Shown one piece after another: positions 1 through 7,868 of a stretch of 17,824 nt of DNA; the first letter of the stretch is position 1, and the number at the start of each line of letters is the position of its first letter. The translations under genes were made by a program, and so were the position numbers. The DNA is from Bacteroidales bacterium (GTDB lineage Bacteria; Bacteroidota; Bacteroidia; Bacteroidales; UBA932), in assembly GCA_017383945.1 (NCBI GenBank), contig JAFNUQ010000173.1, positions 1 through 17,824 on the forward strand, in the 5' to 3' direction. The notes beneath the pieces are model-generated. The model ran no database searches and was not told the DNA's origin. It worked only from the letters and a program-made list of their open reading frames with translations.

Positions 1-2
1 AC

Positions 3-353
3 AATGGTCTTGCATATGTGGTCTTTGATAAAGATACCTTGATGAAGTATGAGCTCCAAGATGGTGAAACTGAAGGCTTTGTAAATCTTCCCCTGGGCAT
101 GGAAAAAGTCCACTATAGCGTGTTCCTAAAAGAGGATAACGGCTACTTCAGGGTGTCGATCCGTTCTAAGAAAGGTTATAGCGCAAATCAGCTTGCAAAG
201 CAATATTTTAATGGTGGCGGACACGAATGTGCAGCAGGTGGTCGACTTTATTTTCCAGAAAACATAGAAAATCCTACCTTTGCATCTGCTTATATAGAAG
301 ATGTAGCGGCACGATTACTGCATAGTGATCCGGCCGAAGACGTAAATAGATGA
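3..353 (+). CDS. DHH-family phosphoesterase, C-terminal part (5' truncated by window)
   Basis: The reading frame is open from the first bases of the window (codons starting at base 3), so the true start lies upstream and only about 116 C-terminal residues are visible. The protein ends in a DHHA1-type domain, shown by the glycine-rich motif GGGHECAAGG near bases 213-242, which in this family helps bind the nucleotide or nucleic-acid substrate. The catalytic DHH motifs would be in the missing N-terminal part. Family members of this type (NrnA/RecJ-like) degrade short oligoribonucleotides or remove the 3' phosphate from pAp in the cytoplasm; which activity applies here cannot be told from the tail. 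Its TGA stop overlaps the first possible ATG of the next gene (ATGA, 350-353), which suggests co-transcription and translational coupling. Confident at family level only. Confidence 0.85.
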   Translation, partial: NGLAYVVFDKDTLMKYELQDGETEGFVNLPLGMEKVHYSVFLKEDNGYFRVSIRSKKGYSANQLAKQYFNGGGHECAAGGRLYFPENIENPTFASAYIEDVAARLLHSDPAEDVNR

Positions 354-1387
354 GAAAATATCAGATGATGAAACGTAATATTATAATTTTTGTAATTGGA
401 GCAATCGTTTTGAGTGCTTGTGCCAAGACAACGGAAACAAACTCAGGACTTGCAGCAAAAGAGTATTTTGATGCTTGGATGTATGTAAACCATCCTGAGC
501 TCACACCGACACCGCTTGGAGCCTATGTAATTTCTGAGACTCCTGGTTCTGGCCAGCTTGCAGGCGATACTGAGGCGGGCCCATATGTGAGAGTAAACTT
601 TACCGCAACCGACTTGTTTGGCAATGTTGCATCAAGTACTTATGTTGATGTAAATCAGCAGATTGGTAAGTATGATGAGGCTACTTATTATGGTCCTCGT
701 ATCTGGTGTAGAATCAACGATGTCCTCTATGCCGGTGTGGATGAAGCAGTAAGTACAATGCGTGTGGGCGGAAAGAAAAAGACCATCATCCCTGGTTGGC
801 TTTTTGCTCAAGAAAGATATAAGACACCTGAAGAGTACATTAATAAAGTATCTTCAACAAATGCAATCTATGATATCGAGCTCTTGGAAGTAATTGAGGA
901 TATTCAGAAGTGGGAAGTTGACTCTTTGTCAAGGTATATAGATAAAAACTATCCAAGCAAGGGTTCGGCAGACTCATTGAAATATGGTTTCTACTATATC
1001 CAGAATAAGGCACCTAAGGATACAGCTCATTTCCCTAATGATACTACCGTGTATATTAACTATATCGGCCGTACTCTTGATGGAAAAGTCTTTGATACAA
1101 CCATTAAAGACACCGCCAAGTTCTATGGAATCCACTCAGGCAGCAGGACCTATGAGCCAATGTCCATAAACTGGAACCACGATGATTATACTGAAATCAC
1201 AATGGGTTCAGACAATAACTCTACAATCCCGGGATTTGCCTATGCTTTGTGGAATATGCGCTCCTACGAGAGCGGAAGAGCAATCTTCTATTCTTCTTGG
1301 GGTTATGGTGCATCAGGTACCGGAAATTCTATTCCGGAGTATTCTCCGCTTATTTTTGATATTGAGTTTGTAGATAAGAAAAACTAA
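350..1387 (+). CDS. lipoprotein with two tandem FKBP-type (peptidyl-prolyl isomerase-like) domains
   Basis: A signal peptide ends in a lipobox LSAC with Cys24, so the protein is probably lipid-anchored in the envelope. The C-terminal half (about residues 230-342) is a recognisable FKBP domain: VYINYIG, DGKVFDTT (F248, D249), IPGF (293-296), GYG (318-320) and the final strand LIFDIEFV. Residues about 78-182 also follow the FKBP order (YVRVNFTATD, then DEAVSTMRVGGKKKTIIPG, then IYDIELLEV) but lack the FD pair, so this first copy is probably not catalytic. In Bacteroides a protein of this kind (I believe called DUF4827) sits beside the DHH gene, as here. The start at 350 gives a 4-base ATGA overlap with the upstream stop; ATGs at 365 and 368 would give a shorter, more usual signal peptide, so the start is uncertain. 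A role in folding of exported proteins is inferred. Confidence 0.85.
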   Translation: MRKYQMMKRNIIIFVIGAIVLSACAKTTETNSGLAAKEYFDAWMYVNHPELTPTPLGAYVISETPGSGQLAGDTEAGPYVRVNFTATDLFGNVASSTYVDVNQQIGKYDEATYYGPRIWCRINDVLYAGVDEAVSTMRVGGKKKTIIPGWLFAQERYKTPEEYINKVSSTNAIYDIELLEVIEDIQKWEVDSLSRYIDKNYPSKGSADSLKYGFYYIQNKAPKDTAHFPNDTTVYINYIGRTLDGKVFDTTIKDTAKFYGIHSGSRTYEPMSINWNHDDYTEITMGSDNNSTIPGFAYALWNMRSYESGRAIFYSSWGYGASGTGNSIPEYSPLIFDIEFVDKKN

Positions 1388-1390
1388 AAT

Positions 1391-2788
1391 ATGGCTTTAT
1401 CTCACGCAGCTCCCACGGAGCTCGGAACAGAAAAAATAGGAAAGCTTTTGAAGATGTACGCAGTCCCGGGAATCATAGCCCAGACTGCGGCTTCTTTGTA
1501 TAATATGGTTGATAGTATCTATATCGGCCATATGCCCGGAGTCGGTTCTGCAGCCATCAGCGGTCTGGCAGTGACATTCCCTTTGATGAATCTTTCAGTG
1601 GCGATGGGTACACTGGTGGGTGTCGGAGCGATGACACTTCTTTCTGTGCTGCTTGGACAGAAAAACTATGATGCTGTCAAGAGGCTGATGTCCAATGTGT
1701 TCACGCTCAATATTATTATAGGCGTGCTGTTCTCGATAGTGACCATTGTCTTCCTTGATCCTATCTTGAGGTTTTTTGGAGCTAGCGATGTGACCTTGCC
1801 ATATGCCAGGGATTATATGATCATCATCCTCGGTGGTAATATGATCACTCATCTCTATCACGGCTTCAATGGATTGATCCGCACTGCGGGGCACCCAAAG
1901 ACGGCAATGACATTGACTTTGTTGACAGTCTTGCTCAATGCTATACTTGATCCTATATTCATATTTGTTCTGGATCTGGGCATCCAAGGTGCCGCTATTG
2001 CGACAATACTTTGCCAGACTCTTGCCTTTATCTATACGATGAAATTCTTCTCGGATAAGAGCAAGATCGTCCATTTCTCAAGGCCAATCTTCCAGATAGA
2101 CTGGCGTATCGCCAAGCAGTCCCTGGCTATCGGTGTCGGACCTTTCCTGATGAATGCCGCCGCTTGTCTAGTGTCAATGGTGATCAATCAGCAGCTTGGC
2201 AAATATGGTGGCGATATGGCTATCGGCGCCTACGGTATCGCAAACAGATTTACGATGTTCTTTGTTATGATCTGCATGGGCTTCAACCAAGGTCTGCAGC
2301 CTATCGCCGGTTATAATTATGGCGCCCGCCAGTATAAACGAGTAAAGCAGATATTTATCCTCACCGCAAAGTGGGAGGTACTCGTGACCGCTATTTGTTG
2401 TTTGTTGTCTCTTCTGATCCCTCAGGCGGCCGTGGGTCTGTTTACCAATGATCCGGAGATGCTGAAAATGGGTTCAAGCGCTTTGAGATATCTTAATATG
2501 GGCTTTGCCTTAGTTGGATTTGCAATGGTTGCAGGCAACTTCTTCCAGTGTCTGGGTATGGTCAAGATATCTATCTTCCTGTCTCTTACCCGACAGTTGC
2601 TGCTGCTTGTCCCTCTTATTTTTGTGCTTCCGCTCATCTTCGGCGATACAGGTGTATGGCTCAGCTTCCCGATCTCGGATACTCTTAGTGTAGCTATTTC
2701 TGCTATCCTTATCATCAGACTGTTCCGCAAATTTGACAAGCTCAAGGACGGCGGAGATGCAGATATCTTAGGTAGTACAATTAAATAA
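1391..2788 (+). CDS. MATE-family multidrug/cation antiporter
   Basis: A 465-residue, very hydrophobic protein with about twelve predicted membrane segments arranged as two related halves, the usual length and architecture for MATE exporters. The N-terminal part contains the family pattern around GLAVTFPLMNLSVAMGTLVG and the following loop GVGAMTLLSVLLGQKN, typical of the MepA/DinF-like branch. The second half repeats the pattern (GVGPFLMNAAACLVSMVINQ, then GFNQGLQPIAGYNYGARQY). MATE proteins export drugs or metabolites in exchange for sodium or protons across the inner membrane; the substrate cannot be read from sequence. It starts three bases after the preceding stop and is followed after six bases by the cytidylate-kinase-like gene, so it is inside an operon. 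No truncation or odd composition was seen. Confidence 0.93.
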   Translation: MALSHAAPTELGTEKIGKLLKMYAVPGIIAQTAASLYNMVDSIYIGHMPGVGSAAISGLAVTFPLMNLSVAMGTLVGVGAMTLLSVLLGQKNYDAVKRLMSNVFTLNIIIGVLFSIVTIVFLDPILRFFGASDVTLPYARDYMIIILGGNMITHLYHGFNGLIRTAGHPKTAMTLTLLTVLLNAILDPIFIFVLDLGIQGAAIATILCQTLAFIYTMKFFSDKSKIVHFSRPIFQIDWRIAKQSLAIGVGPFLMNAAACLVSMVINQQLGKYGGDMAIGAYGIANRFTMFFVMICMGFNQGLQPIAGYNYGARQYKRVKQIFILTAKWEVLVTAICCLLSLLIPQAAVGLFTNDPEMLKMGSSALRYLNMGFALVGFAMVAGNFFQCLGMVKISIFLSLTRQLLLLVPLIFVLPLIFGDTGVWLSFPISDTLSVAISAILIIRLFRKFDKLKDGGDADILGSTIK

Positions 2789-2794
2789 CTCGAT

Positions 2795-3376
2795 ATGGAA
2801 AAACACCTTATAATAAATATCGGTCGCCAGTTTGGCAGCGGTGGACGACGTGTCGCAGACTGTCTCTCGCAGAAGTTGGGTATTCCTGTCTATGACAACG
2901 AGCTCATCCTCAAAGCGGCAGAAAAAAGTGGTTTTTCTGTGGACTTGTTCCGCAAGAGTGATGAGACCAAGAGCTTCTTCAGACTTGACTTCTATCGCAA
3001 CTCCATCAGCGATGAAGAGCTCTTTATGATTCAGAGCAATGTGATCAATGAGCTAGCCGATGAGGGTAGCGCTATCTTTGTGGGCAGGGCGTCAAACTAT
3101 ATCCTTAGAGATCGCAATTGTCTGGACGTATTCCTTTCTGCTCCGCTTGAGTGGAGAGTAAACGAAGCTATGACCCGTCTAGGTCTCAGCCTTGAGGATG
3201 CTACCAAACTTGTAACCAAGAAAGATAGATCTCGTCAATCTTGGTATGACTTCTTTACTCTAGGTAGCTGGGGCGTGGCCTCTGAATACGACTTGTGCCT
3301 CGACTCCTCTATTCTTGGAGACGAAGGCACAGCCGATTTTATCATAGAATTTGCCCGTCGTCGCGGACTTTTATAG
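2795..3376 (+). CDS. cytidylate kinase-like family protein
   Basis: 193 residues with a P-loop kinase layout. The nucleotide-binding loop is GRQFGSGGRRVA (residues 10-21), the form seen in the cytidylate-kinase-like family (Cytidylate_kin2), where Arg replaces the GK[ST] of the classical Walker A. Further family-like segments are FVGRASNYIL (95-104), DVFLSAPLEWRV (111-122), which resembles the strand and helix before the lid, TKKDRSRQSWYDFF (141-154), rich in basic lid residues, and YDLCLDSS (165-172). True CMP kinase (Cmk) is a separate protein; the substrate of this family is not established to my knowledge, so a nucleoside monophosphate kinase activity is only inferred. It is the last gene of the + strand run, and its TAG overlaps by six bases the stop of the convergent CoA-transferase gene. 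Confidence 0.85.
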   Translation: MEKHLIINIGRQFGSGGRRVADCLSQKLGIPVYDNELILKAAEKSGFSVDLFRKSDETKSFFRLDFYRNSISDEELFMIQSNVINELADEGSAIFVGRASNYILRDRNCLDVFLSAPLEWRVNEAMTRLGLSLEDATKLVTKKDRSRQSWYDFFTLGSWGVASEYDLCLDSSILGDEGTADFIIEFARRRGLL

Positions 3377-4672
3377 ACTTAAATTGTGCCAATGAGGGCC
3401 GAAGCGTTCAAACGCCTGACGATCAAGCATTTCGCGGTCGTCTGGATGGGCGATGCTGATGAGTAGCTTAGCTCTCTCTTGGAGACTTCTGCCATAGAGG
3501 TCAACTGCTCCGTATTCGGTTACGATCCAGTGAGCGTCCGGTCTTGGAGTCACGACGCCTGCGCCCGGATTGAGCTGGGCAACAATCTTGCTTTGACCTT
3601 TGTTTGTGCGCGAAGCGAGGGCTGTGATGCTCTTGCCGCCTTCAGACATGCTTGCGCCTCTGACAAATTCGAGCTGGCCGCCGGTGCCGCTGAAGATGCG
3701 TGTGCCGATTGAGTCAGCACAGATCTGACCAGTCAAATCCACTTCCACTGCCGAATTGATGGCCTTCATGTGAGGGTTCTGGCAGATGATATATGGATCG
3801 TTGGTATAGCCGATGTCGCGCATATTCACGCTTGGGTTATTGTCGATATAAGAATAAACCTCTTGCGAACCAAGCAGGAACGAAGCAACCACCTTGCCGT
3901 TGTCAATCTTCTTGCATGCGCCATTGATCACACCTTTCTTGATGAGGCCAAGCAGGCCGTCTGCAAACATCTCAGTGTGCAGGCCCAGGTTCTTGTGGCC
4001 TCCGAGCTGAGCTGCGAGAGCATTAGGCAACGCGCCGATACCCATCTGGATGCAGTCGCCATCTTCAACCAATGCTGCGCAGTTCTTGCCGATGATTACT
4101 TCTGTAGGAGTAGGCTCGGCAAATGATGCAGTTACAAGTGGAGTATTGTCTTCTACGAGATAATCAAACTTGTCAAGGCTGACGAGGTCTCCGAGAGCAT
4201 AAGGGACATTAGGGTTTACAACTCCAATCACAAGGTCAGCGCTCTCAATCGCTGCAACCGAGCAGTCAACAGAGGTGCCGAGGCTCACCCTGCCGTCTTT
4301 GTCAGGAAGGGATACATTGACCAGAGCTGCACCAAGCTTGATAAAGCCGCAACGGTAAAGTTTCTGGCTCTCGCCCAAGTGTACAGGGAGGTAGTCAGCA
4401 TAGCCGGCGTTTACATTTTTTCTCACGTTTGGTCCGACAAAGAAACCTTGCTCAAAGAAGATTCCTTCATACTTCGGCTCGCTATAAGGGGCAGGGCCTT
4501 CTGTGTGGAAGTGATGAAAATGCAGATCGGTCACATCTCCTGCGTCGGCTCTTCTGCAGAGGGCCTGGATCAGACAATGTGGCACACTTGCAACGCTGCT
4601 GAGGTGCACGTGGCAGTGGGAAGGGATGTGGCTCACTGCCTCGTCGGCAGAAACATACTTGGCTGTTTTCAT
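3371..4672 (-). CDS. acetyl-CoA hydrolase/CoA-transferase family protein (4-hydroxybutyrate or butyrate CoA-transferase type)
   Basis: 433 residues, the full length of class I CoA-transferases of the AbfT/Cat family, with an N-terminal and a C-terminal CoA-transferase domain. The key segment is GIGALPNALAAQL followed by LGLHTEMF; the Glu in HTEMF (E234) aligns with the catalytic Glu that forms the glutamyl-CoA thioester in 4-hydroxybutyrate CoA-transferase. The downstream stretch FSGTGGQLEFVRGA and the late VVTPRPDAHWIVTEYGAVDL are also characteristic. Members move CoA between acetate and butyryl-, 4-hydroxybutyryl-, propionyl- or succinyl-CoA in fermentation; the acyl specificity here is not determined. 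The gene stands alone, divergent from mazG across 57 bases, without the other butyrate-pathway genes nearby, so no pathway is supported by context. A -7 box TATTTTTG lies 31 bases upstream of the ATG. Confidence 0.92.
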   Translation of the reverse strand: MKTAKYVSADEAVSHIPSHCHVHLSSVASVPHCLIQALCRRADAGDVTDLHFHHFHTEGPAPYSEPKYEGIFFEQGFFVGPNVRKNVNAGYADYLPVHLGESQKLYRCGFIKLGAALVNVSLPDKDGRVSLGTSVDCSVAAIESADLVIGVVNPNVPYALGDLVSLDKFDYLVEDNTPLVTASFAEPTPTEVIIGKNCAALVEDGDCIQMGIGALPNALAAQLGGHKNLGLHTEMFADGLLGLIKKGVINGACKKIDNGKVVASFLLGSQEVYSYIDNNPSVNMRDIGYTNDPYIICQNPHMKAINSAVEVDLTGQICADSIGTRIFSGTGGQLEFVRGASMSEGGKSITALASRTNKGQSKIVAQLNPGAGVVTPRPDAHWIVTEYGAVDLYGRSLQERAKLLISIAHPDDREMLDRQAFERFGPHWHNLSL

Positions 4673-4689
4673 GTTTTAGTGATATTTCT

Positions 4690-4697
4690 TAGATTTG
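4690..4697 (+). promoter_or_regulatory. candidate Bacteroidota -7 box for mazG
   Basis: TAGATTTG matches the Bacteroidota -7 consensus TAnnTTTG on the + strand, 32 bases before the mazG ATG. A partial -33 element (TTTC, 4667-4670) lies 19 bases upstream. Start-site position is inferred, not observed. Confidence 0.5.
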
Positions 4698-4703
4698 CAA
4701 TCG

Positions 4704-4711
4704 CAAAAATA
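4704..4711 (-). promoter_or_regulatory. candidate Bacteroidota -7 box for the CoA-transferase gene
   Basis: Read on the - strand this is TATTTTTG, a match to TAnnTTTG, 31 bases ahead of the CoA-transferase ATG. No TTTG was found at the expected -33 spacing. The two opposed boxes in the 57-base spacer are separated by six bases, so polymerase binding at one should exclude the other. Confidence 0.4.
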
Positions 4712-4729
4712 GCAATTATTATATCACTT

Positions 4730-5521
4730 ATGCATAGTAGAGAAGAAAAAATGGCGGCTTTTGGAAGGCTGCTTGACACTATGGATGCTCTTCGCGAGAA
4801 GTGCCCTTGGAATGCGGCTCAGACGATGGAAACGATCCGCCCGATGACAGAGGAAGAAGTCTACGAACTCAGCGACGCAATCATAAAAAACGATACTCAA
4901 GAGATCAGTAAGGAAATCGGTGATCTGCTTTATCACCTTGTGTTTTATGCACGCATAGCTCAAGAACAGGGGTTGTTTGATGTGGCAGACAGCATCGAGA
5001 AGATTTGCAACAAGATGGAGTTTCGTCATCCTCACGTGTTTGGAAATCTCAAGGATAAAGAGCTTACAGCCAAGGATATAGCAGATACCTGGGAGCTTGT
5101 AAAAGTTCGTGAGAAAGATGGCAACAAGACAATCCTCTCAGGAATTCCTGATGCTATGCCGGCAATCCTCAAGGCTCTTTCTATGCAGGAAAAGGCCCGC
5201 GGTTGTGGCTTTGATTGGGAGAAAAGGGAAGATGTCTGGGATAAGGTCAGTGAGGAGTTGTCAGAGGTTAAGGAGGCTTGTGCAGAGGTGGATCAGGACC
5301 ATATGGAAGAGGAGTTCGGTGACTTGATGTTTGCCGTAATCAATGCCGCAAGACTCTACGATGTAGATCCGGAAAAGGCCTTGAGCCGCACCTGCAGCAA
5401 GTTCCGTCGCCGCTTCGGGTATCTCGAAGAGCACACTCTCAAAAAAGGCCGCATGCTCAGCGAAATGACACTTGCGGAGATGGATGCTATCTGGGATGAG
5501 GGCAAGGCTCTCGGTTTGTAG
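4730..5521 (+). CDS. mazG: nucleoside triphosphate pyrophosphohydrolase MazG
   Basis: From the ATG at 4730 the protein is 263 residues, the same length as Escherichia coli MazG, with two tandem MazG domains. The first has CPWNAAQT (25-32), EEEVYE (41-46) and EIGDLLYH (62-69); the second has EELSEVKEA (175-183) and EEEFGDLMF (193-201). The EExxE and ExxD residues bind the metal. The first copy has the family start (FGRLLDTMDALREKCPW). MazG hydrolyses nucleoside triphosphates to monophosphates and pyrophosphate, cleaning the pool of abnormal nucleotides and influencing (p)ppGpp stress responses. The frame stays open far upstream of 4730, but that stretch is antisense to the CoA-transferase gene and is not coding on this strand. 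An alternative ATG at 4751 would lose seven residues. No mazEF toxin genes are adjacent, so this is a free-standing housekeeping gene. Confidence 0.96.
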   Translation: MHSREEKMAAFGRLLDTMDALREKCPWNAAQTMETIRPMTEEEVYELSDAIIKNDTQEISKEIGDLLYHLVFYARIAQEQGLFDVADSIEKICNKMEFRHPHVFGNLKDKELTAKDIADTWELVKVREKDGNKTILSGIPDAMPAILKALSMQEKARGCGFDWEKREDVWDKVSEELSEVKEACAEVDQDHMEEEFGDLMFAVINAARLYDVDPEKALSRTCSKFRRRFGYLEEHTLKKGRMLSEMTLAEMDAIWDEGKALGL

Positions 5522-5546
5522 CAATATCATAAAATTTGTATCTTTG
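5515..5546 (+). promoter_or_regulatory. Bacteroidota-type promoter for the GNAT-like gene and prfA
   Basis: TTTG (5515-5518) and TATCTTTG (5539-5546) are separated by exactly 20 bases, matching the -33/-7 Bacteroidota consensus TTTG-N19-20-TAnnTTTG. This is the most complete promoter in the window. The -33 element lies inside the last two codons of mazG, and the ATG of the GNAT-like gene follows 21 bases after the -7 box. Confidence 0.72.
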
Positions 5547-5567
5547 TAAGTTGTATTGTAAAACCAT

Positions 5568-6689
5568 ATGCCTGATTACAAGATTGTCCAAGTAGAGAGC
5601 AGAAAGGATATCAAGGAGTTTATCAAGTTTCCTGATAGACTTTACAGAGATTGTCCGCAATATGTTCCTGCTTTGCATTCTGATCAGTATAAATCTCTCA
5701 CCAGCGTCTCGACTCTCTCCTATTGCAGCCATAAGATGTGGCTTGTCAAAGACGGGAAGCAAACAGTAGGACGCATCTGTGCGATGGTTAACCCTCGCTA
5801 CAACGAGAGATATAATACAAAAAGGGCAAGGTTTGGATGGTTTGATACTATAAATTCAATTGAAGTGGCCCGCCTTCTCATCTCGACTGCGGAAGCCTGG
5901 GCCAAGGAACAGGGGATGGAAGAGATCCACGGGCCTCTCTATTACAACACCTTGGGCAAGCAAGGTATGCTGGTAGAGGGTTTTGAAAATATCCCGCCTT
6001 TTAATTGTATTTATAACTATCCATACTACAATGACTTGGTCCAAGCCTTGGGCTTCGAGAAAGAGTGTGATTGGTCGCAATACAAGATGGTCGCAGATCA
6101 GGGGGTGCCTGAGAAGACAGAGAGAGTGGCAAAGATTGTCCAGCAGAGATATGACCTCAGAGTTGGCAATTTGAGCTCCCTCAAGAAGGATAAGGCTCTG
6201 GTGAGGAAGTTTTTTGAGGTATACAACGAGAGTTTTGCCGCAAACGTATACAACTTCGTCCCTATGACCGAGGCTGAGATGGATGAAGAAGCAGCAAGCG
6301 TGATGCCTTACATCAATGATAAAGCCAGTTGTATGCTTCTCTCTCCGGAAGGTGAGATTGCCGCGTTTGGTATCTCCTTCCCAAGCATCTCAAAGGCTCT
6401 TCAGAAGGCTAGGGGCAAGCTCTTTCCTTTTGGATGGATACACCTGCTGAGAGCGCTAAATGACTATGAGACCACAGATCTGATGATCAACGGAGCCGCA
6501 CCGGATTGGCAGCACAAGGGCGTGAGCGCCGTATATTATAAATTGATGGCCGAGAAGGCCAAGAAAATCGGCAATCGTTGGGCGATCTCCAATCCTCAGA
6601 TAGAGACCAACAGCGCCGTCAATATTTGGAACAGTTATGAGCACGAGTTGTTTATGCGACGTCGTTGCTATATTAAAAAGATAGATTAA
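5568..6689 (+). CDS. GNAT-like N-acetyltransferase family protein of unknown substrate
   Basis: 373 residues without signal peptide or membrane segments. I recognise it as the uncharacterised family sometimes labelled N-acetyltransferase or, misleadingly, GTP cyclohydrolase in Bacteroidota. Two halves are visible. The N-terminal half has VGRICAMVNPRYNE (67-80), like the beta4 strand of a GNAT fold, then GPLYYNTLGKQGMLVEGF (122-139). The C-terminal half has GAAPDWQHKGVSAVYYKLM (about 310-328), like the acetyl-CoA-binding QxxGx(G/A) turn and helix, then NPQIETNSAVNIW (343-355), the usual last helix and strand. A double-GNAT architecture is therefore inferred, probably with one degenerate copy. 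Substrate is unknown. It sits behind a strong promoter and seven bases ahead of prfA, so it is the first gene of a two-gene unit; no functional link to peptide release is known to me. Confidence 0.75.
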   Translation: MPDYKIVQVESRKDIKEFIKFPDRLYRDCPQYVPALHSDQYKSLTSVSTLSYCSHKMWLVKDGKQTVGRICAMVNPRYNERYNTKRARFGWFDTINSIEVARLLISTAEAWAKEQGMEEIHGPLYYNTLGKQGMLVEGFENIPPFNCIYNYPYYNDLVQALGFEKECDWSQYKMVADQGVPEKTERVAKIVQQRYDLRVGNLSSLKKDKALVRKFFEVYNESFAANVYNFVPMTEAEMDEEAASVMPYINDKASCMLLSPEGEIAAFGISFPSISKALQKARGKLFPFGWIHLLRALNDYETTDLMINGAAPDWQHKGVSAVYYKLMAEKAKKIGNRWAISNPQIETNSAVNIWNSYEHELFMRRRCYIKKID

Positions 6690-6696
6690 AGACCCT

Positions 6697-7782
6697 ATGG
6701 CAGACAACAAACTATTGGAGAAGGTACTCTCCCTGCAGGACAAATTCCAATCGCTTCAGGATCAGCTTTCAAGCCCTGAGGTGATGGCAGATATGAAGAA
6801 ATTTGTCCAGCTCAACAAAGATTACAAGGAACTGCAGCCAATCATTGCAGCAGGTAAGGAATATGAACGAATGCTGCAGGACCTCGCATCTGCCAAGGAT
6901 ATACTTGTCAATGAGAAGGATGAGGAGTTGCGTGAGATGGCAAAAGAGGAGATCAGCGAGATTGAACCACGTATCCCTGAGATGGAGCAGAATATCAAGC
7001 TCTTGCTCATCCCTGCAGATCCGGACGATAGCAAGAATGCAATTGTCGAGATCCGTGGCGGTACAGGCGGTGATGAGGCGGCAATCTTTGCCGGAGACCT
7101 CTTCCGTATGTATCAGCACTATGTGGAGTCGCGTGGCTGGAAGCTCGAGGTTACCGACCAGGCTCCTGGTACTTCAGGCGGTTTCAAGCAGATCGTATTC
7201 AAGATCAGTGGCAACGATGGTGTATACGGCATCATGAAGTATGAGTCAGGTGTGCATCGTGTGCAGCGTGTGCCTCAGACTGAGACTCAGGGTCGTATCC
7301 AGACTTCTGCAGCATCGGTGGCGGTTTTCCCTGAAGCAGGCGAATTTGATGTGGACCTCAGCTGGGATGATATCAGACTAGACCTCTTCTGTGCCTCGGG
7401 TCCTGGTGGACAGGGTGTAAATACTACCTACTCTGCTGTGCGTCTTACCCATATTCCTTCAGGTCTGGTAGTGCAGTGCCAGGAAGAGCGCTCTCAGCTC
7501 AAGAACAAGGATCGCGCATTTGAAGAGCTTAGAACCCGTCTCTATAACCTCGAGCACCAGAAGTATCTTGACAGCGTTGCAGCAAAGCGCAAGACTATGG
7601 TGTCTACCGGTGACAGATCGGCAAAGATCCGTACCTACAACTATCCTCAGGGCCGTGTGACAGATCATCGCATCAACTGGTCAATGTACAACCTCCCTGT
7701 ATTTATGGACGGTGAGATTCAGGAGTGTATCGACCAGCTCCAGATTGCAGAAAACGCAGAAAGACTCAAAGAAACAGAATAG
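6697..7782 (+). CDS. prfA: peptide chain release factor 1 (RF1)
   Basis: 361 residues, full length for RF1. The catalytic GGQ (residues 237-239, in SGPGGQGVNTTYSAV) enters the peptidyl-transferase centre and triggers release of the finished peptide; its Gln is normally methylated by PrmC. The codon-recognition tripeptide PxT is present as PQT (193-195) in HRVQRVPQTETQGR, where RF2 would have SPF, so this factor reads UAA and UAG. The acidic, helical N-terminal domain (about 1-100) precedes these. It follows the GNAT-like gene by seven bases and ends just before an intrinsic terminator. prmC is not beside it here. Its own stop codon is UAG. Confidence 0.98.
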   Translation: MADNKLLEKVLSLQDKFQSLQDQLSSPEVMADMKKFVQLNKDYKELQPIIAAGKEYERMLQDLASAKDILVNEKDEELREMAKEEISEIEPRIPEMEQNIKLLLIPADPDDSKNAIVEIRGGTGGDEAAIFAGDLFRMYQHYVESRGWKLEVTDQAPGTSGGFKQIVFKISGNDGVYGIMKYESGVHRVQRVPQTETQGRIQTSAASVAVFPEAGEFDVDLSWDDIRLDLFCASGPGGQGVNTTYSAVRLTHIPSGLVVQCQEERSQLKNKDRAFEELRTRLYNLEHQKYLDSVAAKRKTMVSTGDRSAKIRTYNYPQGRVTDHRINWSMYNLPVFMDGEIQECIDQLQIAENAERLKETE

Positions 7783-7803
7783 TATTTCTAGTCTCATAAG
7801 AAA

Positions 7804-7837
7804 CGCCGACCCTGTCAAGGGTCGGCGCTTATTTTAT
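7804..7837 (+). terminator. intrinsic (probably bidirectional) terminator after prfA
   Basis: A perfect nine-base-pair GC-rich stem, CGCCGACCC (7804-7812) pairing with GGGTCGGCG (7819-7827) around a six-base loop, is followed by the T-rich tail CTTATTTTAT. It lies 21 bases after the prfA stop. Read on the - strand the same stem is followed by TTTCTTATG, so it could also stop transcription arriving from fabF through the palindromic element. Confidence 0.85.
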
Positions 7838-7868
7838 AACTGCCACTTTGCTGGCTTTATCTATGGCG

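Noticed and set aside
1595..2074. 159-codon frame on the - strand inside the MATE gene
   Set aside because: It lies wholly antisense to a clear membrane transporter gene and has a low-complexity, His/Gln-rich translation typical of a reversed coding strand.
4379..4729. Open frame upstream of mazG that would extend it to 380 residues
   Set aside because: It is antisense to the CoA-transferase gene, crosses the shared promoter region, and has no MazG similarity; from 4730 the protein is already full length.
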